NCBI RefSeq assembly: GCF_040100845.1
Contig: NZ_JAZHSH010000001.1
Location: 1,612,001 to 1,676,000, forward strand
Reading direction: 5' to 3'
From: Chengkuizengella sp. SCS-71B
GTDB lineage: Bacteria; Bacillota; Bacilli; Paenibacillales; KCTC-33759
Length of the DNA stretch: 64,000 bases
Each line of letters begins with the position of its first letter. The first letter of the stretch is position 1. The position numbers and the translations under genes are program-made. Below, in pieces: positions 7,783 to 17,455 of the stretch. The notes below the pieces were generated by a model. It saw only the letters and a list, made by a program, of their open reading frames with translations. It was not told where the DNA came from and searched no databases.

Positions 7783-8427
7783 TTGACATTGTCTTTTTCA
7801 TTTTTTTGGAGCAGATCATTTTTGTTAAATCGTCATTTGTTGTGGTTATTGTTCTTCACTAATTTTTTAGGAACCATTTATGGCTATTACTGGTATAAAA
7901 ATCAACTTATATATACGATGAATGAGTATTCTAACTGGTTTTTATTTGTAGTTCCAGATAGCCCAACAGCAAGTTTGTTTTTTACTATATCCATTTTATA
8001 TTTATTGGTTGATGAATATACAAATTCTAAAAAACGTGGGCTCCTTCGTGGGATTATTGAAGTTTTTGGTGTAATTACTTCAGTGAAATATGGAATTTGG
8101 GCTGTTGTTATGATATTTGCAGCTGCATCACAAGGGGATGTCATGGTTTGGCAAGACTGGATGCTAACGGTCTCCCATCTAGGTATGGCATTAGAAGCTC
8201 TCTTGTTTATGCGTTTTTTTGCTTTTAAACTAATACATATAGTTCCGGTAGGTATTTGGGCTTTATTTAATGATGTTGTTGATTATAAATATGACGTCTT
8301 TCCATGGCTTCCTACTGAGTTGAGAGATGATTTATTAGTAATTCAAATTTTTACTATTCTTCTAAGCATTCTGAGTATTTTTGCAGCTTATATAGGGTTT
8401 AAGCATAGGGTTAATGATCGGAAATAA
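7783..8427 (+). CDS. ypjA: YpjA family membrane protein (DUF1405)
   Basis: 214 residues with about six membrane helices and the DUF1405 hallmarks NFLGTIYGYYWYKNQL and GIWAVVMIF. Function is unknown. The conserved position after qcrC in Bacillales suggests a link to respiration or sporulation, but this is only context. TTG start with TGGAGG 7 bases upstream. No other start fits the ribosome site. Confidence 0.85.
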   Translation: MTLSFSFFWSRSFLLNRHLLWLLFFTNFLGTIYGYYWYKNQLIYTMNEYSNWFLFVVPDSPTASLFFTISILYLLVDEYTNSKKRGLLRGIIEVFGVITSVKYGIWAVVMIFAAASQGDVMVWQDWMLTVSHLGMALEALLFMRFFAFKLIHIVPVGIWALFNDVVDYKYDVFPWLPTELRDDLLVIQIFTILLSILSIFAAYIGFKHRVNDRK

Positions 8428-8461
8428 CTATAACAGCTTTATATTTTTGGTCTAAAAGAGG

Positions 8462-8520
8462 ACATCCCTCCATATATTATATCAACCGTGATGTTGAACG
8501 TAATAGGGGGATGTTTTTTT
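8462..8520 (+). terminator. Hairpin with T-run overlapping the ypjB ribosome site
   Basis: ACATCCC (8462-8468) pairs with GGGATGT (8508-8514), followed by seven T. The G-run forming the 3' arm is also the Shine-Dalgarno sequence of ypjB. The structure should therefore both terminate ypjA transcripts and hide the ypjB ribosome site. Confidence 0.55.
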
Positions 8521-9378
8521 ATGTATTTTTTTAATCGAAAATCTATTTTCATTGTGTACATGCTTATCATGGTCTTTAGCATTATATTAATAAGTGGTTG
8601 TGCAATGAAAGAACCTAATCATTCAGCGCAAAAAGTACTGAGTTTAGATGAGGAAAATTTAAAGCAATTGGAAACCATGAATATGTTAGCTAGTGAGATG
8701 GTTCAAAAAACAACGGAAAAGAATTATGTTGAAGCCAGAGATATTCTGTTGAAATTAAGTAAACAGTTAACAGAGGTAAACTATGATGGTTTAACTTCAA
8801 TTGAAGGATTACAAGCGCTCTCTGATACATTTGTTATTGCAAAACGGAATTTTAATTCGGTAAACCTCTCTGAAGAAGACACGCTTATTTCTTCGGCTAA
8901 AGTACATCTAGTAATAGATGCTTTGAGCCATCAGAAAGAGCCAATGTGGTTACAATATTACAGTGTTTTGAATTCAGATTTAAACGAATTACAAACTGCA
9001 GCTTCTTTAGGAAATAAAGAAAAAATGAATCAGCTTTTAAAAACGTATAAGCAACATTATGCCTTCATTCGCCCTGCTATGATCATCAATAGAGATCCTG
9101 AAAATATAGATCAACTAGATTCATACCTGACATTTTTACAAAATTACATATCAGATAACGATAAGAAGGAAAATGTAAATGCAGTAATTGAGGAATTAAA
9201 ACGATTTTTAAAAGAAGTTTTTTATCAAGACCAATCTTCAACAGTGTCCCCATTAGCTGATCAAAATCTATTTTCATGGGTAATATCGATAGGTACAATT
9301 ATCGTTTCCGTATTATTTTACGTTGGTTGGAGAAAGTATAATTATGAAAAAACAAATATCTTTTCAGTAAAAAAATGA
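8521..9378 (+). CDS. ypjB: Sporulation protein YpjB
   Basis: 285 residues from the ATG at 8521, about 10 bases after a G-run that serves as ribosome site. An upstream ATG at 8488 in the same frame lacks one. The N terminus is a lipoprotein-type signal with lipobox LISGC, then a long helical extracellular domain, and a C-terminal membrane helix (LFSWVISIGTIIVSVLFYVGW) followed by a basic tail. YpjB is required for efficient sporulation in Bacillus. Its biochemical role is not known. Confidence 0.8.
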   Translation: MYFFNRKSIFIVYMLIMVFSIILISGCAMKEPNHSAQKVLSLDEENLKQLETMNMLASEMVQKTTEKNYVEARDILLKLSKQLTEVNYDGLTSIEGLQALSDTFVIAKRNFNSVNLSEEDTLISSAKVHLVIDALSHQKEPMWLQYYSVLNSDLNELQTAASLGNKEKMNQLLKTYKQHYAFIRPAMIINRDPENIDQLDSYLTFLQNYISDNDKKENVNAVIEELKRFLKEVFYQDQSSTVSPLADQNLFSWVISIGTIIVSVLFYVGWRKYNYEKTNIFSVKK

Positions 9379-9413
9379 AAATCAGCCCTTTTTACTATAA
9401 AGGGCTGATTTTA
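9378..9413. terminator. Bidirectional terminator between ypjB and ypjC
   Basis: AAAATCAGCCCTTT and AAAGGGCTGATTTT flank a short loop, with A and T tracts on the two sides. It serves both convergent genes. Confidence 0.9.
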
Positions 9414-9434
9414 TATTAAGTCCATACTTTAACT

Positions 9435-10307
9435 TTATACCTCTCCCTCTTTAAAACCTTCTCCTAACACATCATGAACGTCACCAATAATGATAAAAGC
9501 TTTTGGATCAACGGATTTTATCATAATTGTCATTCTTCTAATTTCACGTCTGCTCACAACACAATAAACAGCTTCTCTATGTTTTTTTGAATAGGCTCCT
9601 TTTGTCATAAATAAAGTTAACCCACGATCGAATTCATTTGAAATCATTGCTGTTATTTCCTCTGATTTTTCAGACATGATTGTAAATGCTTTAGCAGAAT
9701 ATGCACCTTCTTGAATAAAATCTATAATTCTTGCAGCGATAAACACAACAACAAGTGTGTATAAAATCTTTTCTTTTTCGATGTAAAATATAGAGATGCC
9801 GATAATAACGAAATCAATAGCTAATAAAACTTTACCTATACTCCATCCCTTTAACTTGTGCCCTGCTCTGGCTACAATATCTGCCCCTCCTGTTGTGCCT
9901 CCGTATCGAAATACAAGACCGAGCCCAACACCACTAGCTACTCCAGCATAGAGAGTAGTTAAGAAATAATCATTGTTTTGAAATGGTTCTATCCAATGAT
10001 TGTTAATGCTGAATTCCATGAGCCATAAAAATACAGAAAGAGAAACCGTTCCAAATATCGTTAAAATCATGGACTGTTTTCCAAACAATCTCCATCCCAC
10101 ATAAAATAATGGGATATTTATAATTAAGGTCATGTATGAAGGCGGGAGATCAAAAGCATAATTTAAAAGTAAGGCAAGCCCTGTCACTCCACCTTCCATT
10201 AACTCGTTTGGGATAACTAAAATATTAAGTCCAAATGCGTAAATTGCTGTACCTGCCATAATGAAGAATAATTGTTTAATCGAATAGTTCATTTTGCTCC
10301 AATTCAT
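9435..10307 (-). CDS. ypjC: YitT family membrane protein (YpjC)
   Basis: 290 residues from the ATG at 10307, which has AAGGAG 10 bases upstream on the minus strand. The frame is open 27 codons further without a site. There are five to six membrane helices in the YitT part (FGLNILVIPNELMEGGVTGLALLL, YGGTTGGADIVARAG) and a C-terminal DUF2179 domain (SEEITAMISNEFDRGLTLFMTKGAYS). The family has no established substrate. It is divergent from the ypjD-dapB unit. A second YitT protein lies at 63029. Confidence 0.85.
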   Translation of the reverse strand: MNWSKMNYSIKQLFFIMAGTAIYAFGLNILVIPNELMEGGVTGLALLLNYAFDLPPSYMTLIINIPLFYVGWRLFGKQSMILTIFGTVSLSVFLWLMEFSINNHWIEPFQNNDYFLTTLYAGVASGVGLGLVFRYGGTTGGADIVARAGHKLKGWSIGKVLLAIDFVIIGISIFYIEKEKILYTLVVVFIAARIIDFIQEGAYSAKAFTIMSEKSEEITAMISNEFDRGLTLFMTKGAYSKKHREAVYCVVSRREIRRMTIMIKSVDPKAFIIIGDVHDVLGEGFKEGEV

Positions 10308-10602
10308 AGTGGTAAAACTCCTTATTTTTGATGATGTTATTATTTTAACCCATAATGTATGCCATGCAAAGTGAACTCGTTTAAGCAAAGCTTAAACATC
10401 GAGAAGTCAGACGGGGACTCTACTCTACCTGATTTGAAGATATCGCACATAGAGGTGGGCTTCTGTACGCAAAATATTTTTGGATCAAATGTTATCACAA
10501 TATGAGTTTTTTTTCATAACATTGTTTTTAATCATAGTTTGAGATAACATAGTAGAAAGACAATATCAAGGATGGGTGCTTGGTAGAAGGGATATGGTAT
10601 AT

Positions 10603-10929
10603 ATGTCTGACAAAACCTTAAGTCAACTTCAACAAGAAGTGGATGATTACATATCACAGTTTAAAGAAGGATATTTCAGTCCATTATCCATGCTTGCTAG
10701 AATATCTGAAGAAGTTGGCGAATTAGCTAGAGAAGTCAATCATACATTTGGTGAAAAACCAAAAAAACCTTCAGAAGAAGATAATTCGATTGAAATGGAA
10801 TTGGCTGATATTTTATTTATAATCATTTGTTTTGCTAACTCTCAAGGGATTAATTTAACAGATGCTTTTAACCAAGTTATGAATAAATTTCAAACTCGAG
10901 ATAAGGACAGATGGACCAAAATTAAGTAA
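10603..10929 (+). CDS. ypjD: MazG-like nucleotide pyrophosphohydrolase (YpjD)
   Basis: 108 residues from the ATG at 10603 (GAAGGG about 10 bases upstream). All-alpha NTP pyrophosphohydrolase fold with the metal-binding pattern EExGELAREVN and EMELADILFIIICFAN (ExxE and ExxD). Such enzymes hydrolyse nucleoside triphosphates to monophosphates and pyrophosphate, often as house-cleaning. Position ahead of dapB matches Bacillus ypjD. The preceding 295 bases, up to the divergent ypjC, hold no gene. Confidence 0.85.
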   Translation: MSDKTLSQLQQEVDDYISQFKEGYFSPLSMLARISEEVGELAREVNHTFGEKPKKPSEEDNSIEMELADILFIIICFANSQGINLTDAFNQVMNKFQTRDKDRWTKIK

Positions 10930-11049
10930 AAATGGACTAATCGTAACACCGAATGAATGTAACATTCATATGCTGTACCATCACTTTCATATATAGGATG
11001 TTTAAATGTATGTCTAAACTTTCTAAATATAGAGAGGAGGTAGGAGCAG

Positions 11050-11571
11050 ATGAATGGAGAGCAAAAAATAAAAAAAGCCTATGAATCCATATTAAATAGT
11101 GATTTTGAACAAGCCATTATATGGTTTGAAGAAGCTATTGAACAAGAGCCTAACAATGCTATATATCATTATAAGTTATCTATTACTTTTGCAAGAAGTA
11201 ATAAATTAATTAAAGCTTTAGAACACGCAGAAAAAGCTTCTTTATTAGACTGCGACAATGATGAATTTTTGTTTCATTATGAACACTTAAAAGCGAAGGA
11301 ACTTATTAAACATGCAGAAGCTTACTTTGATCAAGAAGAAGATCAACTGCACCTGGCAGTCATATTATTAAAGGAAGCAACGGTTTTGGATCCATTATCT
11401 GTTGAAGCTTGGTTATTAATGGGTATAGCTTATGCTCAACTAGAAGAATATAGTCAAGCTATTCAAACATTAAAAGAAGTTTTGAATCTAGATCCAAATC
11501 ATGAAATTGCAAAAGAGCTTTTAAAGCAATATAAAATGATGTTTAAAATTTATTTACAATCGTATAAATGA
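11050..11571 (+). CDS. TPR repeat protein
   Basis: 173 residues composed of about four tetratricopeptide repeats (EQAIIWFEEAIEQEPNNAIYHYKLSITFA; VEAWLLMGIAYAQLEEYSQAIQTLKEVLNLDPNHE). It is a soluble protein-protein interaction scaffold with no signal peptide. RBS GAGAGGAGG is close to the ATG. It sits 22 bases before dapB, so they are probably cotranscribed. Partner unknown. Confidence 0.75.
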   Translation: MNGEQKIKKAYESILNSDFEQAIIWFEEAIEQEPNNAIYHYKLSITFARSNKLIKALEHAEKASLLDCDNDEFLFHYEHLKAKELIKHAEAYFDQEEDQLHLAVILLKEATVLDPLSVEAWLLMGIAYAQLEEYSQAIQTLKEVLNLDPNHEIAKELLKQYKMMFKIYLQSYK

Positions 11572-11592
11572 AAGGGATAAGGTGAGTCAATA

Positions 11593-12396
11593 ATGAATGA
11601 AGAAACAATTAAAGTAGCTGTATCTGGAGCTTCCGGTAGAATGGGTAAAGAAGTTGTTAAGATGGTTTTAACTTCACCTGAGTTGGAGTTAGTTGCAGCC
11701 ATTGATTCAAAAGGTGGAGAAGACGCAGGTGCTTTAGTTGGTTTAGACCCTTGTGGGGTGAAGATTCAAGATGATTTGGAATTAGCTTTAGTTGAATCCA
11801 GTGCACAAGTTATCGTAGATTTTACAACCCCTCATGCAGTTATGAAAAATACAAAAATGGCGATTAAACATAAAGTAAGACCTGTGGTGGGAACAACTGG
11901 GTTAACACCTCAGGATATCGAAGAATTGGACGAGTTATGTAAAAAAGAAGATATTGGTGGTATCATCGCTCCCAACTTTGCTATAGGTGCGATATTAATG
12001 ATGAAATTTGCTGCACAAGCCGCTAAATATATGCCTCACTTAGAAATTATTGAATACCATGGTGATCAAAAGTTAGATGCACCTTCTGGAACTTCAGTTA
12101 AAACAGCGGAATTGATCTCTGAAAGCCGCAAGGAGTTCCGTCAGGGAAATCCAGATGAGAAAGAAACAATTGATGGATCACGCGGGGGACAATACAATGG
12201 ATTTAGAATACATAGTGTTAGACTTCCAGGCGTATTTGCACAACAAGAAGTTATATTTGGAGGGCATGGGCAGTCTTTAAAAATTCGCCATGATTCTTAT
12301 GATCGAGAAGGGTACATGCCAGGCGTTAATTTAGCTATACAAAAAGTGATTGATCTTAATGGAATTGTATATGGGTTTGAACATTTTGTAGACTAA
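11593..12396 (+). CDS. dapB: 4-hydroxy-tetrahydrodipicolinate reductase
   Basis: 267 residues. N-terminal nucleotide-binding site GASGRMGKEVVKMV, GTTGL, the catalytic motif EYHGDQKLDAPSGTS with the lysine and histidine used for reduction, and the C-terminal segment IRHDSYDREGYMPGV. DapB reduces the dehydration product of HTPA with NAD(P)H to tetrahydrodipicolinate for lysine, diaminopimelate and (in spores) dipicolinate. It is followed by mgsA after 33 bases. Confidence 0.97.
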   Translation: MNEETIKVAVSGASGRMGKEVVKMVLTSPELELVAAIDSKGGEDAGALVGLDPCGVKIQDDLELALVESSAQVIVDFTTPHAVMKNTKMAIKHKVRPVVGTTGLTPQDIEELDELCKKEDIGGIIAPNFAIGAILMMKFAAQAAKYMPHLEIIEYHGDQKLDAPSGTSVKTAELISESRKEFRQGNPDEKETIDGSRGGQYNGFRIHSVRLPGVFAQQEVIFGGHGQSLKIRHDSYDREGYMPGVNLAIQKVIDLNGIVYGFEHFVD

Positions 12397-12429
12397 TAGA
12401 GGTTTTCAGAGGGGAGTTAAAAAGTACAA

Positions 12430-12849
12430 ATGAAAATCGCTTTTATTGCACACGATAGAAAAAAAGAAGAAATTGTTAATTTTGCAATTGCTTACGAAAA
12501 AACTTTCTTACTTCATGAGCTTTATTCAACAGGTACAACAGGTAAAAAAATCATGGAAAATACTGATTTGAAAATTCATCGTTTCATGTCAGGTCCTTTA
12601 GGCGGGGATCAACAAATTGGTGCCATGGTGGCTAGAAATGAGATGGATTTAATTATATTTTTACGTGACCCGTTAATGGCACAGCCCCATGAACCTGACA
12701 TTATTGCATTATTAAGATTATGTGATGTTCAGGGTATTCCTCTTGCTACAAATGTTGCTACTGCAGAAATATTAGTGAAAGCACTTGAACGTGGTGATTT
12801 TGCATGGAGAGAATTAGTTCATAAATATAAGCCAGGTGATTCAGAATGA
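12430..12849 (+). CDS. mgsA: Methylglyoxal synthase
   Basis: 139 residues with [20 protein letters not shown] (phosphate binding), the catalytic aspartate region LGGDQQIGA and [15 protein letters not shown]. It converts dihydroxyacetone phosphate to methylglyoxal and phosphate, bypassing lower glycolysis when phosphate is short. The last four bases overlap the start of bshB1. That link is meaningful: bacillithiol helps detoxify methylglyoxal. Confidence 0.97.
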   Translation: MKIAFIAHDRKKEEIVNFAIAYEKTFLLHELYSTGTTGKKIMENTDLKIHRFMSGPLGGDQQIGAMVARNEMDLIIFLRDPLMAQPHEPDIIALLRLCDVQGIPLATNVATAEILVKALERGDFAWRELVHKYKPGDSE

Positions 12850-13544
12850 ATCAATCATTAGACATACTTATATTTGGAGCCCATCCAGATGATGCTGAAA
12901 TCGGCATGGGTGGAACGATTTATAAACATATATTACAAGGTTATCGAATAGGTATATGTGACTTGACATTTGCAGAAATGTCTTCTAATGGTGATGTAAA
13001 AACAAGACAACAGGAAGCCATGGCAGCAAATGAGGTACTAAAGTTAACTGCTCGAACCAATTTAGGCTTGCCTGATCGAGGTTTGCAGTTGAATAAGGAG
13101 CAAATTGATAAAATTACAATTGAAATCCGGAAATATAAACCAAAAGTTGTTTTTGCACCTTATTGGATTGATCGGCACCCAGACCATATTATGTGCAGTA
13201 AAATGGTTGACGAAGCTATATTCAATGCAAAACTTAGGAATTATTTACCTGAATATGAAGCTTGGAAAGTGGAGAGAAACTATTATTATTTTATTAACGA
13301 TATTCAAGAAGCTGACTTATTGGTAGATATCTCTTCTTTTTATGAGCAAAAAAAGAAAGCATTACAAGCATATCGTTCACAATTTCAGAAAATTGGTTCT
13401 GCCAACAATATAGTTGATACACCATTAAATCAAGGTTATTTGGAAAACGTAGAGGCAAGAGATCGATTATTAGGTCAAAAAAGCAATGTATCATATGCTG
13501 AAGGTTTTATTACGAAATCTCCTTATCTAGTTGAATTGTTCTAA
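12846..13544 (+). CDS. bshB1: Bacillithiol biosynthesis deacetylase BshB1
   Basis: 232 residues of the PIG-L/LmbE deacetylase family. Zinc ligands are in AHPDDAEIG and in RHPDH. It deacetylates GlcNAc-malate to GlcN-malate, the second step of bacillithiol synthesis. It overlaps mgsA by ATGA, implying coupled translation, and precedes bshA by 89 bases. C-terminal [17 protein letters not shown] is typical. Confidence 0.95.
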   Translation: MNQSLDILIFGAHPDDAEIGMGGTIYKHILQGYRIGICDLTFAEMSSNGDVKTRQQEAMAANEVLKLTARTNLGLPDRGLQLNKEQIDKITIEIRKYKPKVVFAPYWIDRHPDHIMCSKMVDEAIFNAKLRNYLPEYEAWKVERNYYYFINDIQEADLLVDISSFYEQKKKALQAYRSQFQKIGSANNIVDTPLNQGYLENVEARDRLLGQKSNVSYAEGFITKSPYLVELF

Positions 13545-13633
13545 GCGTCTTATTGAGAACTTCCACATCCAAAATGAAAACGTATAGATACACATCATGT
13601 TTATGTGGGTCATTTTAAAGGAGGAGAGGAACA

Positions 13634-14785
13634 ATGACTAAAAAATTAAAAATAGGTATTACTTGTTATCCATCATTAGGTGGTTCAGGTATCATAGCTA
13701 CTGAACTTGGAAAACTTCTGGCTGAAAAAGGTCATGAGGTACATTTTATTACGCATGGAATGCCTTTTCGTTTAGGTAAATATCATAAAAATGTTTTTTA
13801 CCATGAAGTTCAGGTTACAAATTATCATGTTTTTAAATATCCTCCTTATGATTTATCACTTGCTAATAAATTAGCACAAATTGTGAAAATGAAAAATCTT
13901 GACATACTACACGTTCACTATGCATTTCCCCATGCTGTTTGTGCATATTTAGCAAAGCAAATTGTAGGAAATCAACTGAAAATAGTGACAACTTTGCATG
14001 GAACCGATATTACGATTCTGGCGCAGGATGAATCTTTAAAGGATTTGATCCGGTTGGGGATCAATGAAAGTGATGCAGTTACAGCGGTATCTAAAGATCT
14101 TATTCAAGAAACGCAAAGTTTATTTTCAATAGAAAAACCAATAGATCTAACGTACAATTTTGTAGACAAAAGAGAGTATTATCCTCGTGAGGTTTCGGAA
14201 AGTAGAAAAGATTTTGCACAACCAAATGAAAAAATACTAATTCACATATCAAATTTTCGACCTGTTAAACGAATTTTGGATGTTTTAGACATATTTTATA
14301 AGGTAAATCAAAAGATACCTTCTAAGTTATTATTTGTAGGAGAAGGGCCTGAGCTATCAAAAGTACAATGCAAAGCTGAAAAATTAGGCATTGAAGATCG
14401 CATTATTTTTTTAGGAAAACAGGATGATGTAGCACAGGTATTATCTTTAGCAGATGTGATGTTACTTCCATCTGAAAAAGAAAGTTTTGGCTTGGTAGCA
14501 TTGGAAGCAATGGCTTGTGGTGTACCAACGATTGGTTCTAATGCTGGTGGAATCCCTGAGGTTGTTACTCAAGGAGAGACGGGGTATTTAGCCAATATTG
14601 GAGATACAAATCAAATGGCAGAAGATGCAATTAAGATATTATGTGATCCTGATTTATATGATCAGTTTGTAAATAATGGATTGGAGCGATCTAGGTATTA
14701 TTTTTGTAATAACGTGATAACAGAAACATACGAAAAGATTTATTACCGTGTTTTAAATTTAGAGCCTGTTGGAACACATTCATAA
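13634..14785 (+). CDS. bshA: N-acetyl-alpha-D-glucosaminyl L-malate synthase BshA
   Basis: 383 residues, GT4 family glycosyltransferase. N-terminal GGSGIIATELG loop, HVHYAFPHA, TTLHGTDIT, and the C-terminal nucleotide-sugar site (LLPSEKESFGLVALEAMACGVPTIGSNAGGIPE with the EX7E glutamates). It joins GlcNAc from UDP-GlcNAc to L-malate, the first bacillithiol step. Strong ribosome site AAAGGAGGAGAGG. Forms the mgsA-bshB1-bshA-cca-birA series known from Bacillus. Confidence 0.96.
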   Translation: MTKKLKIGITCYPSLGGSGIIATELGKLLAEKGHEVHFITHGMPFRLGKYHKNVFYHEVQVTNYHVFKYPPYDLSLANKLAQIVKMKNLDILHVHYAFPHAVCAYLAKQIVGNQLKIVTTLHGTDITILAQDESLKDLIRLGINESDAVTAVSKDLIQETQSLFSIEKPIDLTYNFVDKREYYPREVSESRKDFAQPNEKILIHISNFRPVKRILDVLDIFYKVNQKIPSKLLFVGEGPELSKVQCKAEKLGIEDRIIFLGKQDDVAQVLSLADVMLLPSEKESFGLVALEAMACGVPTIGSNAGGIPEVVTQGETGYLANIGDTNQMAEDAIKILCDPDLYDQFVNNGLERSRYYFCNNVITETYEKIYYRVLNLEPVGTHS

Positions 14786-14831
14786 TTTGGATGATGCTTA
14801 GAAAAAGTTGATCAAAGTAAAAGTGGTGTAA

Positions 14832-16121
14832 GTGATGAATGATCTGATATTAATGGAACATGAAGCTTCTGAAGTGATTCGAGAATTAAAAAAACATGGT
14901 TATGAAGCCTATTATGTTGGTGGATATGTCAGAGATAAATTCTTAAAAAGAACTATCAAAGATATAGATATCACAACTTCTGCGTATCCATCCATCGTGA
15001 TGGATCTTTTTTCTCATACAATACCTACAGGATTACAACATGGTACTGTTACAGTTGTTATGGAACAATTTCACTTTGAAGTGACAACCTATCGTACAGA
15101 AAATGAATATGTGGATCATCGTCGACCTAAAGAGGTTCAATTTGTTAATAAATTGATAGATGATTTAGAACGTCGAGATTTTACAATGAACGCAATGGCG
15201 ATTGATATTCATGGGAAAATCATAGATCCTTTTGGTGGAAAAAAAGATTTGAACTCAAAAATACTAAGATGTGTGGGAGATCCTTTGCTTCGTTTCTCTG
15301 AGGATGCCCTAAGGATGATGAGAGCCATTCGTTTTGCTGCTGAATATGATCTTCAGGTTGAACAAAACACATGGAATGCAATTTTATTGCATAGAGAGGC
15401 AATTAAACATATTGCGATGGAAAGAATATATGCTGAGTTGGATAGAGTAATGGAAGGATCAAACACTAAAAAAGGGATTCAGCTTTTGATTGATAGTGAA
15501 TTGATGAATAATACAAAAGAAAACTTGCACATTCAAAAATCGAATTGGTCAGCCTTTTCAGGTCATAATGTTTTAAATTCATTTCAGTCTATTCATGAAG
15601 GGACTATAAAATGGATTTTGTTACTCTTGATGTTAAAGATAGAAACAAACCAAATAAAACCGTTATTAAAAAAACTCAAATTTCCAAATCAAAAGATAAT
15701 GAAAATTTATGCTGTGAAACAGGTAATAAATTGGTTAAATGAACAAACTTATTCTGAAAAATCATGGAAAGAAGCTGTCATTATTTACGGTATGGATGCG
15801 TTGAAGGATTTGCGCACCTTACTAAATGCTCTTGATCATAGTTATTTATCATGGTTGTTATTGAAAATGAATGAAGAAGAGTTAGAAATCATACAACAAA
15901 AAGGAATGGATTGGATTGAGGAAATTCCGATTAAACATTTACGAGAACTTGAGATTTCTGGAAATGATATAGTGAATTTAAAACAAAAATCTGGTCCGTG
16001 GATTCGTATCGTCTTAAATCAACTACTCACTGAGGTTGCTTTAAACGAACTTGAAAATAAACAAAAGGATTTAATAAATAGAGCTGCACAAATTGTAAGA
16101 GGAATGAATGAATATGAATGA
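14832..16121 (+). CDS. cca: CCA tRNA nucleotidyltransferase
   Basis: 429 residues. Class II nucleotidyltransferase head with GGYVRDKFLKR and the metal-binding DIDITT, then RRDFTMNAMAID, DPFGGKKDL and RFSEDALRMMRAIRFAAE. It adds the CCA end to tRNAs using CTP and ATP. The long helical C-terminal part is AT-rich and less conserved. GTG at 14832 and ATG at 14835 are both possible starts. Overlaps birA by 14 bases. Confidence 0.95.
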   Translation: MMNDLILMEHEASEVIRELKKHGYEAYYVGGYVRDKFLKRTIKDIDITTSAYPSIVMDLFSHTIPTGLQHGTVTVVMEQFHFEVTTYRTENEYVDHRRPKEVQFVNKLIDDLERRDFTMNAMAIDIHGKIIDPFGGKKDLNSKILRCVGDPLLRFSEDALRMMRAIRFAAEYDLQVEQNTWNAILLHREAIKHIAMERIYAELDRVMEGSNTKKGIQLLIDSELMNNTKENLHIQKSNWSAFSGHNVLNSFQSIHEGTIKWILLLLMLKIETNQIKPLLKKLKFPNQKIMKIYAVKQVINWLNEQTYSEKSWKEAVIIYGMDALKDLRTLLNALDHSYLSWLLLKMNEEELEIIQQKGMDWIEEIPIKHLRELEISGNDIVNLKQKSGPWIRIVLNQLLTEVALNELENKQKDLINRAAQIVRGMNEYE

Positions 16122-17097
16122 ACAAATCATCCGGATCTTTTTAGATCATCCGAATCAATATATCTCAGGTGAAAAACTAAGCGAAGAATTAAATTGTAGC
16201 CGAACCGCAATTTGGAAACATATACAAGCTTTAAAGAAAAAGGGTTATATATTTGAATCAACACCTCGCTTAGGTTATAGAATTTTAAAAACACCTCCTG
16301 ACCCCTTAAATGTAAATAGGCTTAGTTCAGAGTTAAATACTCAATGTATGGGATTGAATATTAAATACGTGCAAGAAGTTGGATCCACTCAAACGATGGC
16401 AGCTGAAATGGTGAAAATGGGTGCAAAGGAAGGTACGGTTATTATTGCAGAACAACAAACTGACGGACGAGGCAGATTAGGACGAAAATGGTTTTCTCCA
16501 CCTGGTACAGGCATTTGGATGAGCATGATTTTAAAGCCACAAATCCCGCTCCAATTTATTCATCAATTAACACTCCTAATTTCAGTTGCAGTTTGTCGTG
16601 TTATTAAAAGGTTTTTAGAGTTAGATGCAGAGGTTGGAATCAAATGGCCTAATGATATTTACATAAACGGTAAAAAAGTATGTGGAATTTTACTTGAATC
16701 TAGTGCAGAAGATGAACGAGTAAAGCATGTCATAGCTGGGATTGGAATTAGTGTAAACTTACAACAGAATGACATTCCTGAAGAATTAAAAGAAAAGATG
16801 ACGTCTTTAAGTATTGAGGCAGGTATTGAATGTGATAGAGAACAGCTTCTTATATCTTTATTTAAAGAAATGGAAGAGCTATATTTGTTATATTTAAGTG
16901 AAGGTTTTGCACCAATTCGTATCCTATGGGAGGCTTTATCGATTTGTTTGCATTGTCCCATCCAAGTTCATACACATCAAGGTATTGTGAAAGGGAAAGC
17001 CTATGGAATGGATGAGATGGGAGCGTTAATGATTATAGATGAAGAAGGAAATGAACATAAAATATACTCTGGCGATGTCAGTTTAAGTTTGGTATAA
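16108..17097 (+). CDS. birA: Biotin-protein ligase / biotin operon repressor
   Basis: 329 residues with an N-terminal winged helix (SGEKLSEELNCSRTAIWKHIQALKKKGY), the ligase domain with QTDGRGRLGRKWFSPPGTG (biotinyl-AMP loop) and IKWPNDIYINGKKVCGILLE, and a C-terminal SH3-like domain. It biotinylates carboxylases and can repress biotin genes. Starts inside the end of cca with AGAGGA 4 to 10 bases before two in-frame ATG codons. Confidence 0.96.
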   Translation: MNMNEQIIRIFLDHPNQYISGEKLSEELNCSRTAIWKHIQALKKKGYIFESTPRLGYRILKTPPDPLNVNRLSSELNTQCMGLNIKYVQEVGSTQTMAAEMVKMGAKEGTVIIAEQQTDGRGRLGRKWFSPPGTGIWMSMILKPQIPLQFIHQLTLLISVAVCRVIKRFLELDAEVGIKWPNDIYINGKKVCGILLESSAEDERVKHVIAGIGISVNLQQNDIPEELKEKMTSLSIEAGIECDREQLLISLFKEMEELYLLYLSEGFAPIRILWEALSICLHCPIQVHTHQGIVKGKAYGMDEMGALMIIDEEGNEHKIYSGDVSLSLV

Positions 17098-17285
17098 TAG
17101 ATTTACAATGAGGCGATATCTGTTGAGAATTGCACTCCTTAGTATACTTACAATAAAATAACTTTTGCAGTGTTGGATTCTGCTCTGAGCCAAATCTGGA
17201 CCGAGACAGAAGGATCATCGCATAAACAAATAGATTATACTTATACTTTTTAAATAAAGTATTTGTACTATTATATATGCCTATG

Positions 17286-17318
17286 AAAACCTTTTAGTCT
17301 TTGACTAAGAGGTTTTTA
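17286..17318 (+). terminator. Terminator after birA
   Basis: AAAACCTTTTAGTC and GACTAAGAGGTTTTT pair around TTT, with T-rich tail. The rest of 17098-17352 holds no gene or recognised RNA. Confidence 0.85.
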
Positions 17319-17352
17319 TTTACTTAAAGCAAAAGAATTGTTTATTGTTTTA

Positions 17353-17416
17353 TCGGGGTCCCCGGATAATAATATGATTTAACAACTATGAATTTTGCTT
17401 CTTATTTTTTGGGGTA
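17353..17416 (-). repeat. Palindromic interspersed repeat, copy in reverse orientation
   Basis: Reads TCGGGGTCCCCGG at one end and TTTTTTGGGGTAA at the other, the reverse complement of the copy at 20524-20584. The middle has diverged while the ends and length (about 64 bases) are kept. It lies 40 bases upstream of panB. Confidence 0.6.
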
Positions 17417-17455
17417 AGAGTATCTCATTGTAATAATTTAAATGAGGTGTTAAGT

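Noticed and set aside
17098-17352. T-box or other riboswitch upstream of panB
   Set aside because: No T-box sequence, and the only clear hairpin there is the birA terminator.
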